Shown here: positions 7,865 to 16,429 of the stretch, one piece after another
How the letters are laid out: every line of letters begins with the position of its first letter
How positions within the stretch are numbered: the stretch's first letter is position 1
DNA from: Sulfurovum sp.
Lineage (GTDB): Bacteria; Campylobacterota; Campylobacteria; Campylobacterales; Sulfurovaceae
Assembly (NCBI GenBank): GCA_027019175.1
Contig: JALUXB010000002.1
Span: 51,423 to 115,422 of the forward strand
Length of the DNA stretch: 64,000 nucleotides
Direction of reading: 5' to 3'
The notes under the pieces: generated by a model
Database searches by the model: none
What the model was told of the DNA's origin: nothing
Seen by the model: the letters and a program-made list of their open reading frames with translations, nothing else
Program-made: the position numbers and the translations under genes

Positions 7865-9064
7865 ATGATGCATTTTGATGAATCGATGGCGCTTATCGAT
7901 GCGCTGGAGATCGGTTATTATAAAACAAAAAGACTCTATATTATGGATGCGGTAGGCTATGTGCTTGCCGAAGATATTGTGGCAGACCACAATTCGCCGG
8001 AGTTCCCGACCTCTGCGATGGACGGGTATGCGATTATTCATGAAGATCAGGCGATGGGGCGGCTCAAGATTGCCAGTATCAACCCGGCAGGCTCGGCTCT
8101 GCGTGACAAAGTGATCGGCGGTACCTGCATCAAAACCTTTACCGGATCATTGATGCCGGAGGGTGCCGATACGCTTATTCCCATTGAAAATGTAGAGGTC
8201 GATGGCGAAGAGATTGTTATTAAAGAAGAGGTGCCGCAGGGGTTTTCCGTACGCGAGGTAGGGGAAAACTACGCCAAAGGGCAGACGCTGATCACAGCAG
8301 GTACAAAGATCGACTTTTCACATATCGGTGTGTTGGCAAGTCTGAATATCGTCCATGTAACCGTGTATGAAAAACCGACTGTTGCTGTGCTCTCTACCGG
8401 TTCGGAACTGCTCGATCTTGGAGAAGTGCAGACCAATGATGCACAGATCCGCTCCTCGAACAACTATGTGGTCGAAGCGATTGCCAAAAAGTATGGCGGT
8501 CTGCCGATGCAGCTTGGGTGTATTAAAGATGACAAAGAGAGCATTACAAATGCTATATCCGATGCGTTGCAAAAGAGTGATATTGTGGTCACAACCGGCG
8601 GCGTGAGTGTGGGAGATTTCGACTTTGTCAAAGATGTCATCCGTGAGCTTGGATGTGACGTGGTTTTTAAGGGGGTACGAGTCAAGCCGGGGCAGCACAT
8701 TATGGTTGCGCGCAAAGGTGACAAGTTTATTGTTGGACTTCCCGGGTTTGCCTACTCCGCAACGGTGATGGCACTGGTCTATGTGGTTCCGCTGATTGCC
8801 AAACTGCAGCGTGGTACGAATCCGTTAAAAATGGTCAAAGCCACACTTAAAGAGCCGTTTAACAAACGTGCCAAAAAAGCAGAGTTTACCGCATGTAACG
8901 TCTCGCTTGTGCACGGTGAGTACTATGTTGACTTTAAAGGCAAAAAGATCGGCACTTCAGCCATTTTGACCAACATGCTGGGTGACATCGGCCTGCTTTT
9001 TACCTCCGAAGAGGATAGCTCCAAACAGGTAGGTGATGAAGTAATGGTGATGCTTTTGGACTAA
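7865..9064 (+). CDS. moeA: Molybdopterin molybdenumtransferase MoeA
   Basis: MoeA inserts molybdate into adenylylated molybdopterin. Family motifs: EDIVADHNSPEFPTSAMDGYA at the N-terminus, FTGSLMPEGADT, VLSTGSEL and the substrate loop TTGGVSVGDFDFVK, then VKPGQH and GLPG. The start at 7865 has AAAGGA upstream; 11 further in-frame codons would come from the repeat and are rejected. The protein is 399 residues. With moaD and moaE it supports molybdenum or tungsten oxidoreductases encoded elsewhere. Confidence 0.93.
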   Translation: MMHFDESMALIDALEIGYYKTKRLYIMDAVGYVLAEDIVADHNSPEFPTSAMDGYAIIHEDQAMGRLKIASINPAGSALRDKVIGGTCIKTFTGSLMPEGADTLIPIENVEVDGEEIVIKEEVPQGFSVREVGENYAKGQTLITAGTKIDFSHIGVLASLNIVHVTVYEKPTVAVLSTGSELLDLGEVQTNDAQIRSSNNYVVEAIAKKYGGLPMQLGCIKDDKESITNAISDALQKSDIVVTTGGVSVGDFDFVKDVIRELGCDVVFKGVRVKPGQHIMVARKGDKFIVGLPGFAYSATVMALVYVVPLIAKLQRGTNPLKMVKATLKEPFNKRAKKAEFTACNVSLVHGEYYVDFKGKKIGTSAILTNMLGDIGLLFTSEEDSSKQVGDEVMVMLLD

Positions 9065-9071
9065 AGGTGTC

Positions 9072-9185
9072 CTAAAGTGCCAAAATCGATTCTCGTGCTT
9101 TGAGAAACAGCGCAAAATCCGAAGCGGTTTTGCACCCCATTTTGACTGCATAGCTGAGAAGTTCTTTATTCAATTTGTAATCCAT
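9072..9185 (-). CDS. Small ORF divergent from the CI-like repressor (37 aa)
   Basis: A 37-codon frame starts MDYKLNKELL and ends ESILAL. AAAGGA lies 6 bases before its ATG. It is divergent from the S24-type repressor gene and shares its operator-rich spacer, the layout of a cro/cI pair. The sequence is helical in character but I do not recognise a family, and it is short for a full HTH domain. It may be a small regulator or the remains of one. Confidence 0.5.
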   Translation of the reverse strand: MDYKLNKELLSYAVKMGCKTASDFALFLKARESILAL

Positions 9186-9230
9186 GTTAAATCCTTTTCT
9201 CTTTGAAAATTCAGTTCATAACGCTTTCGA

Positions 9231-9317
9231 TGTCAAATTGTATGTTAATAATTCGTCAAATGTAAAAAATATTTCAAATTGTCATACTTTTAAGAAAACA
9301 ATGCTATAATTTGACAT
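9231..9317. promoter_or_regulatory. Repeated operator-like motif and promoter of the CI-like repressor
   Basis: The motif TGTCAAATT or a close variant occurs four times: TGTCAAATTG at 9231-9240, CGTCAAATG at 9254-9262, TTCAAATTG at 9273-9281, and inverted as AATTTGACA at 9309-9317. The last copy overlaps a TGCTATAAT promoter box (TATAAT 9305-9310). This suggests that the repressor controls itself and the divergent small ORF. Confidence 0.6.
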
Positions 9318-9342
9318 ACACAATTAAGAAAAGGAGTTCAAA

Positions 9343-9996
9343 ATGCTCAATATGACAGAGATTATTGAAAAGCTCAAAGATATTATTTCTGAGACAAAGA
9401 TCGGCGGCAAGGTGTTTGACAAAGATGTTGCCAATGCATTGGGGATTCCGCAGGCAACTTTTGCAACCATGAAGAAACGAAACTCTATTCCCTATGAAGA
9501 GATACTGGAGTTTTGTGCACTCAAAAAGATCTCTGCAAACTGGCTCTTTTTTGATCAGGCGGTCGATATGCTCAAAGAGCAGACGGAGAAGTTCTTTCAG
9601 GTACGCTACTTCGCCGATATCCGTGCAAGTGCGGGTGGCGGTGCAGAAGTATTTGATGAGAATTATGAAACAATCAAGGTCGATGAGAAGATCATGCACA
9701 ATATGGTAGGGCTTGGCAATACCCAGCTTGAAGCGATTCACGTTGACGGAGAGTCCATGGAGCCGACACTGCAGGATGGCAGTATTGTTTTTGTAGACCG
9801 GACGCAGACAAACATTAACAAAGACGGTATTTTTATCGCTGCTACTACGGCCGGACTTTTTATCAAGCGTATCCGCCAGCGTGCAGACGGGATGGTAGAG
9901 CTGATCTCGGATAACAAAGCGTATTCCCCGGAAGTACTCTCTCCTGAAGAGGTGACCATTGTTGGTAAAGTTGTGGGAAATATTGAAAGTTTATAA
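9343..9996 (+). CDS. CI/LexA-type repressor with S24 self-cleavage domain
   Basis: The 217-residue protein has an N-terminal phage CI-type HTH domain (about 1-75: VANALGIPQATFATMKKR) and a C-terminal S24 peptidase domain. The Ser-Lys dyad is S138 (DGESMEPTL) and K175 (FIKRIR), and an Ala-Gly pair at 97-98 (SAGGG) fits a cleavage site. It therefore should be able to cut itself, as LexA and CI do in DNA damage. The start has AAGGAG upstream. No phage genes are adjacent, so it is likely a domesticated regulator. Target genes are unknown beyond its own spacer. Confidence 0.85.
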   Translation: MLNMTEIIEKLKDIISETKIGGKVFDKDVANALGIPQATFATMKKRNSIPYEEILEFCALKKISANWLFFDQAVDMLKEQTEKFFQVRYFADIRASAGGGAEVFDENYETIKVDEKIMHNMVGLGNTQLEAIHVDGESMEPTLQDGSIVFVDRTQTNINKDGIFIAATTAGLFIKRIRQRADGMVELISDNKAYSPEVLSPEEVTIVGKVVGNIESL

Positions 9997-10008
9997 CACA
10001 GAAAGGTA

Positions 10009-10242
10009 ATGAGCATGGAGATGCCGACACGCGACATGATGATATGCCATTGTCACAACAAGACATTGGGAGAGATAGCTGACTATATCAAACGGCACAA
10101 GATCGACAAATGGGAAGAGATTGTTGAAGATCTGGAGTTTGAGTGCGGGGATACCTGTGAGAACTGCCACACGGAGGGGTACAACAATGACGGCATGTCA
10201 CTGGCGATGGCTGTGGGGATGGTGAAGCGCGGATACTTGTAA
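10009..10242 (+). CDS. BFD-like [2Fe-2S] protein
   Basis: A 77-residue protein with Cys-x-Cys near the start (MICHCHN) and a CGDTCENC cluster about 35 residues later, the ligand spacing expected of a bacterioferritin-associated ferredoxin domain. A role in iron release or electron transfer is plausible, but this copy stands alone with no ferritin gene nearby. The true start may be ATG 10015, which is better spaced from GAAAGG. It lies 12 bases after the repressor gene and may be co-transcribed with it. Confidence 0.6.
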   Translation: MSMEMPTRDMMICHCHNKTLGEIADYIKRHKIDKWEEIVEDLEFECGDTCENCHTEGYNNDGMSLAMAVGMVKRGYL

Positions 10243-10322
10243 ATGATGGCGTAGGTGATAGGGAATAGGGAGCAAGAACTAAAGGTTACGATAGTGTAAA
10301 TCTTTGCACAGAAATCCGTATT

Positions 10323-10417
10323 GTAGGGTGCGAAATCTCGCACCTTTGACACGCATGGTGAATAGGCAACGGTTATTTTAGATGAACGGTCTAAAGGTGC
10401 GTGTCTACGCACCCTAC
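10323..10417. repeat. Inverted pair of REP-like palindromes (type A), 95 bp
   Basis: Copies at 10323-10344 and 10396-10417, opposite orientation. The interior (CGGTTATTTTAGATGAACGGTC) resembles that of the pair at 34976-35067, showing that whole units, not just ends, are shared. It occupies the 240-base gap between the BFD-like gene and the convergent DksA-like gene. Confidence 0.85.
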
Positions 10418-10483
10418 ATTAGGCAAATTGGAAATTAGGGTGGGTTTTTAAGAATTGCTTTAGCAAAAGTATGCAAAATTCAC

Positions 10484-10825
10484 TCAGCGCTGTTCTGCTG
10501 CGCACGCCACACACCGCACACTTTCGGGTCTGATCTCCATACGTGCGATGCCTATAGGCTCCTCACACTCAATACAGATGCCGAACATTGGATGATCAAT
10601 GCGCTGCAATGCATTTTGCAGTCTTGTCAGGCGTAGTTTTGCCTCATCAAGTACCTTGCTGTTGACATGCTGTTCACCCATCGCTTCCAAGCGTGTGAGC
10701 CTTCCCAGTCCACAGTCCGGCGCAATAGGTTTTGTTTTTGCCTCAAGTGCGGCAATCTGTTTTTTCAGGTGGGCAATTTCATCTTCAATTTTGGATTTAA
10801 GGTTTTTTTTCTCTTCGTTTGTCAT
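10484..10825 (-). CDS. DksA/TraR-type zinc-finger protein
   Basis: A 113-residue protein with an N-terminal coiled coil (about 1-80) and a C-terminal zinc finger in which CIEC and CVAC provide four cysteines ([11 protein letters not shown] ... RCVACA). Proteins of this family enter the RNA polymerase secondary channel and alter initiation. The coiled-coil tip cannot be matched with confidence to the DD motif of true DksA, so the general name is kept. It is divergent from the YyaL-type gene, with starts only 29 bases apart. Confidence 0.85.
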   Translation of the reverse strand: MTNEEKKNLKSKIEDEIAHLKKQIAALEAKTKPIAPDCGLGRLTRLEAMGEQHVNSKVLDEAKLRLTRLQNALQRIDHPMFGICIECEEPIGIARMEIRPESVRCVACAAEQR

Positions 10826-10854
10826 GGCAAATACTTTATGCTATAGTGATAGGG

Positions 10855-12879
10855 ATGATTATACACAAATACGTAAAAATAGCAAAGCTGGCATCACTTT
10901 TCCTGATAAGCCTGTGGCTGCAGGCAGCAGTGCATACCAATGCACTGATCCATGAACCATCACCCTACTTACAGCAGCATGCACACAACCCTGTCAACTG
11001 GTATCCGTGGGGGAAAAAGGCTTTGGAAAAAGCGAAAAAAGAGCATAAGCTGATCTTTCTTTCTATTGGCTACAGCACCTGTCACTGGTGTCACGTTATG
11101 GAGGAGGAGAGTTTTAGCGATAAGCGCGTAGCGGCGCTGCTGAACCGAGATTATGTTTCTATCAAAGTCGATCGTGAGCAGTATCCTCAGGTTGACAAAA
11201 AGTATCAACGCATCTATCAGGCAGTACACGGAAAGCGCGGAGGCTGGCCGCTTTCGGTCTTTTTGACACCGAAGATGGAGGTACTTGACATCCGTACCTA
11301 TGTCCCCAAAGAGGAGGGTTACGGTTCAGAAGGGCTACTGAAACTGCTGCCGAAACTGGCTGTATTGCGCAGTGACCCACAAGCATTGCAGGCACAGCTT
11401 GCGCAAGTGCAGCAGAGGATGAAACAGCATAGTGATATGAAGCATGTACAGCATAAAGAAGGGATAGAAAAGGCATTTCTTTCTTCTGTCACATCATCGT
11501 TCGATGCCCAGAACGGCGGTTTTGGAACGCACCCGAAATTCCCCGAAGCATCCAAACTTGAAACACTGATGACCCTCTATCGGCTTGATCACAATGCGAC
11601 AGCATGGAAGATGACAGAAAAGACGCTCGATGCGATGGCTAAGGGTGGTGTATACGATCAGATTGGCGGCGGGTTTTTCCGTTATACGCTCGATGCGGCA
11701 TGGCAGACTCCCCACTTTGAGAAGATGCTCTATACCAATGCCGAAATGATCCGTGTTTATACCAAAGCCTATCTGCTAAGCGGAAAGGCAGACTACCGCC
11801 GTATTGTAAATGAGAGTATTGCCGCGATGCAGAGACACTTTGGGTATAAGGGGCTCTTTTTCAGTGCTGCTGATGCAGACAGCAATGGGGAGGAGGGTGG
11901 CTACTACCTTGAAAATTACGGAGAGATTCGGGCAGCTCTGCTTGGGAAAGGATGGCAGCCGGAGAGTATCGATGACAATCTTGCCTACTATGGCATAGAG
12001 GAGGATGGCAATATTGACGGAGAGCTTTCGCTGCCGCATATCACATCGGCAGCCAAACCGCCGCGTGCTAAAGCATTCAAAGTCTACATAGCATCACTTC
12101 GAAAAAGACGCACATTTCCATTTGTTGACAGAAAGATCAATACGGCATGGAATGCAATGATGATCGACGCGCTGTTTGTCGCTTCTCGTATGGATCGTCG
12201 TTATCTGGCAGAGGCAGAAATATCGCTGGATGCCTTATGGAGACGTATGTACAGGAAAGGTGTGCTCTATCATCAGGTATTACCCGATGGCATACCAAAG
12301 CAGAAGGGGCTTTTGGAAGATTATGCCTTTTTGACGAAGGCGTATGTCGGGGCATATGAGCGTACTTACAAAAAGATCTATCTCGATCGGGCGGTCAGGT
12401 TGGCATCTGAAGCGTTGAAGCGTTTTTATCAAAGAGGGGTATGGTACCTTGACAGTGAGGGGATTGCCCGAGCCGATTTTGACGACCGTTACTATACCTC
12501 GGCACTTAGCGTGATGCTCCACAGCCTGTTGACGCTCTCCGAGGTTGGCGGTAAAGCGCAGTGGAATGATCTTGTACAAAAGAGTGTTTCAGTGGCGGTA
12601 ATGCCATCCGAGTCACCGGCACTCGTATCGCTGTTGATGCGTTTGAAAAGAGGGGATGTGCTGGTGCATGCCGACAAGATGCGACTTTTGGAAGCACAGT
12701 TACAGATAGATCACATAAGGTATCCATACATTTTAAGTCAGCCTGAAGAGAGCAGTGAGTATCTTGCCTGTACACGCACAAGCTGTTTCGCTCATGCAGC
12801 ATCGATTGAAGCACTAATCATGAAAATCGATGCATACAAAGATGCGGAACCACAAGGAATACATAGATGGCAGAAGTAG
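10855..12879 (+). CDS. Thioredoxin-domain protein of the YyaL/SPATA20 family
   Basis: The protein begins with a hydrophobic signal-like segment (first 30 residues), then the family hallmark [21 protein letters not shown], a thioredoxin fold with CHWC ([16 protein letters not shown]), and a long alpha/alpha barrel with similarity to glycoside hydrolases and epimerases ([21 protein letters not shown]). Function is unknown in bacteria. The start at 10855 is preferred because it leads into the signal segment; an earlier ATG at 10819 overlaps the divergent gene. It is the first of four overlapping genes. Confidence 0.88.
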   Translation: MIIHKYVKIAKLASLFLISLWLQAAVHTNALIHEPSPYLQQHAHNPVNWYPWGKKALEKAKKEHKLIFLSIGYSTCHWCHVMEEESFSDKRVAALLNRDYVSIKVDREQYPQVDKKYQRIYQAVHGKRGGWPLSVFLTPKMEVLDIRTYVPKEEGYGSEGLLKLLPKLAVLRSDPQALQAQLAQVQQRMKQHSDMKHVQHKEGIEKAFLSSVTSSFDAQNGGFGTHPKFPEASKLETLMTLYRLDHNATAWKMTEKTLDAMAKGGVYDQIGGGFFRYTLDAAWQTPHFEKMLYTNAEMIRVYTKAYLLSGKADYRRIVNESIAAMQRHFGYKGLFFSAADADSNGEEGGYYLENYGEIRAALLGKGWQPESIDDNLAYYGIEEDGNIDGELSLPHITSAAKPPRAKAFKVYIASLRKRRTFPFVDRKINTAWNAMMIDALFVASRMDRRYLAEAEISLDALWRRMYRKGVLYHQVLPDGIPKQKGLLEDYAFLTKAYVGAYERTYKKIYLDRAVRLASEALKRFYQRGVWYLDSEGIARADFDDRYYTSALSVMLHSLLTLSEVGGKAQWNDLVQKSVSVAVMPSESPALVSLLMRLKRGDVLVHADKMRLLEAQLQIDHIRYPYILSQPEESSEYLACTRTSCFAHAASIEALIMKIDAYKDAEPQGIHRWQK

Positions 12880-13112
12880 ACCTGAGTATCAGCAATATTC
12901 TGAAACTGCATACCAAAGCACAATTGCAGCAGGAGGATCTGTACAGTTTCCTTAAAAAAGAGCTGCCGGACATCACCCCGGAAGAGAGACTACAGTATCT
13001 CTCCGCAATTTTGAATGATCATCTGGAAGCCTATACATTCGACACGGATGACGAGTACAGTGTGGATGGCTATATTGTCAAACGTTTTTACCCTAAGGGG
13101 GAGCTATGCTGA
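12867..13112 (+). CDS. Small protein of unknown function
   Basis: An 81-residue acidic protein, largely helical at the N-terminus ([22 protein letters not shown]) and ending [13 protein letters not shown]. It overlaps the upstream gene by 13 bases and the downstream DUF309 gene by 7, so it belongs to a tightly coupled operon. I do not recognise a domain. Confidence 0.75.
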   Translation: MAEVDLSISNILKLHTKAQLQQEDLYSFLKKELPDITPEERLQYLSAILNDHLEAYTFDTDDEYSVDGYIVKRFYPKGELC

Positions 13113-13462
13113 AGATGAATGAGGATTTGGAAGGTGCACTGCGGGTGTATCTTCAGCTTCTGGATGTACAGGAGTATTTTGAGGCACATGAGGTACTTGA
13201 GGAGGCGTGGCACCCTTTGCGGCTTCGTAAAGACCCGCTTGCCAATCTGGCCAAAGGGCTGATTAACGGTGCCGTTGCATTTGAACATCTTAAGCGAAAC
13301 CGTCCCCAGGCAGCCGATCGGGCACGTCGGGTTATTGTTTCATATGAACGCTATAAAACGTTGGCAGCACCCAATATTGTGTATGGGGCGCTCTTTATGG
13401 AAGCGTGTGAAAAGATCGAATTGTTAAAGCGTCAATACAGTCCCGTATTTGAAGGAGTGTGA
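13106..13462 (+). CDS. DUF309 family protein
   Basis: The 118 residues contain the DUF309 signature: YFEAHEVLEEAWH at about 27-39 and LAKGLINGAVAFEHLKR at about 51-67. The conserved Glu, His and Trp residues suggest a ligand site, but no activity is known. It overlaps both neighbours in the operon. A second possible start (MNED, three codons in) is nearby. Confidence 0.85.
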   Translation: MLKMNEDLEGALRVYLQLLDVQEYFEAHEVLEEAWHPLRLRKDPLANLAKGLINGAVAFEHLKRNRPQAADRARRVIVSYERYKTLAAPNIVYGALFMEACEKIELLKRQYSPVFEGV

Positions 13463-14736
13463 TGTTTTGGTATCACGAAGAGACAAAGCACTCCTACGCA
13501 TCGGTACGGAGGCATCCCAACCGGCTTAGCTGGGAGAGCCAGCCAAATGTCTTTAAGCAATATCCGGAAACGTTTGTACGATACACATTCGATATAGACG
13601 AGGCAGAGGACAACTTTCTGTATCATATTGCCGGTATTAATGCCAAAAAAAGCTATCCTGGTGTTGAATACTATCTGAGGATGAACCCCAGTGCGGGAGC
13701 ACTCTATCCTAATGAACTCTACATGCAGTTGCGTGGTATAGAGGGAAAGCCAAACGGCATTTACCATTACGATGTCGCTGCATCTGCATTGACACTTTTG
13801 ACACAGCTGGAAGAAGGGGAGGGGCTGGAGCCTTACCTTGGTTATCGCGAACAGATGCAGGGGTATCTCTTTCTTGTCTCCTCGGTCTACTGGCGTTCAG
13901 CATGGAAGTATAAAAACCGTGCATTTCGCTACTGCCTGCTTGATGCGGGGCATATTCTCGGTGCCATAGAGGCGGCTGCACTGCTCAAACCGCATGCGAC
14001 AATGGTACGCTATGACATGGATAGAGCTTCACTCAACCGGCTGTTTGGCTTTGAGAAGAGAGAGTGGTTCACTGCTGCTGCCGCTGTGGCAGTGCCCATG
14101 CGCGGCAGCAGTGTGACCCCTGTAGATTTTTCTCTGCCCTATGTGGAGGCGGCGGGAACGTTTGAATCTAATGAAACCATTGAGCGTGCCTATGAGGAGA
14201 GTACGGTGGTAAACGGCTGCAAAAGGGATGTGTGTGCGCCGCACTTTTCCTATAGAAAAGAGCAGTTGCAAGAAGCGATCTGTAAGCGCCGTTCACAGCG
14301 TGAGTTTTCTGCTGAAGCAATTACAAAGGGGCAGTTTGGTTATCTGATGGAAATCCTCTCTCAGCCGATACTAAGTGACTGCGAGGAGAGAGTAAACGTC
14401 TATGTCGTGGTCAACAGAGTGCTTGATATGCCTATAGGGCTTTACAGGGACGGTACCTATCTGAAATATGGTGATTTTAGCCATAAAGCCGGCTATCTCT
14501 GTCTGGAACAGTACAATCTTGCGACCCAGGGGGCATTAATCCTGTTTCTGACATCCTCCGGAGAAAACTATCAGGCACTCTACCAGAAAGCAGGTATTAT
14601 AGGGCATAGGCTCTACATTGCAGCAGAATACCTTGGACTTGGCTGCTCAGGAATCGGAGCCTATTACGACGATGAGGTCAATACATTTTTGGAAAATGAC
14701 GATATGATACTGTATGCTTTGGCGGTGGGAAGATAG
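13459..14736 (+). CDS. SagB-type nitroreductase-like protein
   Basis: A 425-residue protein made of two nitroreductase-fold halves. The first has LRMNPSAGALYPNELYM and LDAGHILGAIEAAALL, both typical of SagB/ThcOx dehydrogenases; the second begins ICKRRSQREFSAEAITKGQFGYLMEIL and ends with AAEYLGLGCSGIGAYYDDEV. Such enzymes bind FMN and in some clusters oxidise azolines in peptides, but no cyclodehydratase or precursor is present here, so a simple redox role is as likely. Start overlaps the DUF309 gene by 4 bases. Confidence 0.82.
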   Translation: MMFWYHEETKHSYASVRRHPNRLSWESQPNVFKQYPETFVRYTFDIDEAEDNFLYHIAGINAKKSYPGVEYYLRMNPSAGALYPNELYMQLRGIEGKPNGIYHYDVAASALTLLTQLEEGEGLEPYLGYREQMQGYLFLVSSVYWRSAWKYKNRAFRYCLLDAGHILGAIEAAALLKPHATMVRYDMDRASLNRLFGFEKREWFTAAAAVAVPMRGSSVTPVDFSLPYVEAAGTFESNETIERAYEESTVVNGCKRDVCAPHFSYRKEQLQEAICKRRSQREFSAEAITKGQFGYLMEILSQPILSDCEERVNVYVVVNRVLDMPIGLYRDGTYLKYGDFSHKAGYLCLEQYNLATQGALILFLTSSGENYQALYQKAGIIGHRLYIAAEYLGLGCSGIGAYYDDEVNTFLENDDMILYALAVGR

Positions 14737-14749
14737 TTCAGATAATTTG

Positions 14750-14803
14750 AACTCTATTATAAGATAATTAAATATTATAATAGAGTTAATTTTATGTTAT
14801 AAT
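14750..14803 (+). promoter_or_regulatory. 13-bp perfect inverted repeat next to the yedE promoter
   Basis: AACTCTATTATAA at 14750-14762 and TTATAATAGAGTT at 14775-14787 are exact reverse complements with a 12-base gap, followed 10 bases later by TATAAT at 14798-14803 and then the yedE ribosome site AAAGGAG. The position just upstream of the -10 box suits an operator; it could also be a terminator for the upstream operon. Confidence 0.6.
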
Positions 14804-14827
14804 AACAAAAATTTTAAAGGAGTTGCT

Positions 14828-15331
14828 ATGAGTAGACTACCATGGTGGGTAGGCGGCATTTTAATGGCCGGCCTGTTGTTAATGACATTTTCGGTTTTTG
14901 GTGCGGACAGACCGCTTGGTGCATCGACGTATGTACCTTATTTTGCCGGACTAGTGTTCGATCTTGATCCCAAGAAATACACATATCTTGAACATATCAA
15001 AAACCCTGGTGCCTGGGAGGGAGTTATGCTGCTTGGTGCCCTCTTTGGCGGCTTTGTTACATCCGTTTTCATTACCAAGAGTTTCCGCTTTTCGCTGATT
15101 CCGACAGGATGGAAGAAGTACAAGAACAATTCTGTACTCTCCCGTCTTCTGTGGAGTTTCGTTGCAGGATTTGTGATGATCATCGGTGCACGTATGGCAG
15201 GAGGATGTACTTCGGGACATTTCATGTCAGGCATGAGCCAGATGGCGATCTCTTCGATGATCTTTGGTACTGTGGTAATGATTGCACTGGTCATTACCGG
15301 AAGATTCTTTTACAATGTGAAGGATAAGTAA
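14828..15331 (+). CDS. YeeE/YedE family sulfur-transport subunit, first half
   Basis: A 167-residue membrane protein with about four helices. GGCTSGHFMSG (around 124-134) is the cysteine motif of the YeeE/YedE (TsuA) family, which carries thiosulfate or other reduced sulfur species across the membrane. Its stop overlaps the next start by one base, and the two together make one full-length transporter. Uptake of sulfur compounds would suit a sulfur-oxidising Campylobacterota, but the substrate is inferred. Confidence 0.85.
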   Translation: MSRLPWWVGGILMAGLLLMTFSVFGADRPLGASTYVPYFAGLVFDLDPKKYTYLEHIKNPGAWEGVMLLGALFGGFVTSVFITKSFRFSLIPTGWKKYKNNSVLSRLLWSFVAGFVMIIGARMAGGCTSGHFMSGMSQMAISSMIFGTVVMIALVITGRFFYNVKDK

Positions 15332-15999
15332 TGGATATTATTGTTAAAACAGCCGGTGACGATTTTGCATCACGTATGGCACAGATGTTCGAAACTGTAA
15401 TTCATGAAGGGCACGGCTCTTTGGTGCTGGTTTTCCTTATAGGTGTCATTTTTGGGGGTATCATTCAGTATACCCGTGTGGACAAGTTTGAAAAAATTGC
15501 AGGGTTTGCAATGCTCAAAGACACCATTGTCCCCAAAATGCTTTTCCTGACAGTCGGACTTGCAAGTATCGGACTCTATTTTATGGTGGAAGCCGGATAT
15601 GCCCATTATCATATTAAACCTATTATGTGGTCTGGTTTGATTATCGGCGGTACACTTTTTGGTATTGCGATGGCGATTTTCGGCAAGTGTCCCGGTACAG
15701 GGCCTGTTTCGATTGCAGAAGGGCGTATTGATGTGCTTGTCGGTGCTATTGGTGGTCTGTTTGGCGGATTGGTCTTTACATTGTACTACAGTGACTTTTT
15801 CAAACCGTTGATGGGTGACAGTGCCGGCAAGTTAACGCTTCCGAGTTTTTTCCCGGGGCATGAACACCTTGTGGTGCTTATTTTCGGTATTGTGGTCACG
15901 ATTATTGCCATCGTGATTCCCAAAAGAGAATTTTATGATGAAGCAGATCTGGAAAAATTGCCTCCTGAAGAGCGCCCGGATCTCAAAGAGGTACACTAA
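15331..15999 (+). CDS. YeeE/YedE family sulfur-transport subunit, second half
   Basis: A 222-residue membrane protein with about five helices and the second family cysteine motif, FGKCPGTGPVSIAEG, near residue 114. It complements the GGCTSGH half encoded just upstream, coupled through an ATGGA overlap. The C-terminal 25 residues are charged and probably cytoplasmic. Its TAA stop interlocks with the TAG stop of the convergent SUI1-type gene. Confidence 0.85.
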   Translation: MDIIVKTAGDDFASRMAQMFETVIHEGHGSLVLVFLIGVIFGGIIQYTRVDKFEKIAGFAMLKDTIVPKMLFLTVGLASIGLYFMVEAGYAHYHIKPIMWSGLIIGGTLFGIAMAIFGKCPGTGPVSIAEGRIDVLVGAIGGLFGGLVFTLYYSDFFKPLMGDSAGKLTLPSFFPGHEHLVVLIFGIVVTIIAIVIPKREFYDEADLEKLPPEERPDLKEVH

Positions 16000-16328
16000 A
16001 CCCGAAAACGATACTGCATCTCCTCCAGGGCACTACGTACCTGGTCGGGGATGTCTCCCTGAAACTCCAGAGCATCGTCGCGTACCGTACCTCCCGTACC
16101 AAGTCTTTTTTTCAGTTGTTTCATGAGTGTCTGCAGGTCGGCCTTTGCAATATGAAAAGGTTTGACGATAGTCACTGCTTTTCCCCGGCGTTTCTCTTTT
16201 GACAGATACAGCCGATGTTTCTCAGGCGGTGTATTTGTTACATCTTCGGTTTTATTTTGTGTTGCTTTATTGTCAGCTTCCCACCCTTCTCCCAGGTCAG
16301 CGCCCATTTCAAACAGGTTTTTTTTCAT
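15996..16328 (-). CDS. SUI1/YciH family translation factor-like protein
   Basis: A 110-residue protein whose C-terminal two thirds is a SUI1 (eIF1) domain: KAVTIVKPFHIAKADLQTLMKQLKKRLGTGG, then EFQGD and the final beta strand. YciH-type proteins influence start-codon selection in bacteria. The N-terminus (about 1-45) is variable and polar. Its ATG overlaps the stop of a 34-codon membrane ORF by 4 bases, so the two are coupled. Confidence 0.85.
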   Translation of the reverse strand: MKKNLFEMGADLGEGWEADNKATQNKTEDVTNTPPEKHRLYLSKEKRRGKAVTIVKPFHIAKADLQTLMKQLKKRLGTGGTVRDDALEFQGDIPDQVRSALEEMQYRFRV

Positions 16329-16429
16329 AATGTACTCCAGTTTGTATCAAATAGTAATCCCAGTATGACATAGATAAAAAGCAAAATAACCATTGTCCAG
16401 TAAAGTGTCTCTTCACTTGGGAGTTTCAT
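16325..16429 (-). CDS. Small single-pass membrane protein (34 aa)
   Basis: A short frame encoding MKLPSEETLYWT, then a hydrophobic helix (MVILLFIYVILGLLF) and DTNWSTL. The ATG follows the yaaA stop directly, with GAGGTAT just upstream, and its stop overlaps the SUI1 start by 4 bases. Gap-free placement inside an operon argues that it is translated. I do not recognise the family. It is too short for most automatic annotation. Confidence 0.65.
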   Translation of the reverse strand: MKLPSEETLYWTMVILLFIYVILGLLFDTNWSTL

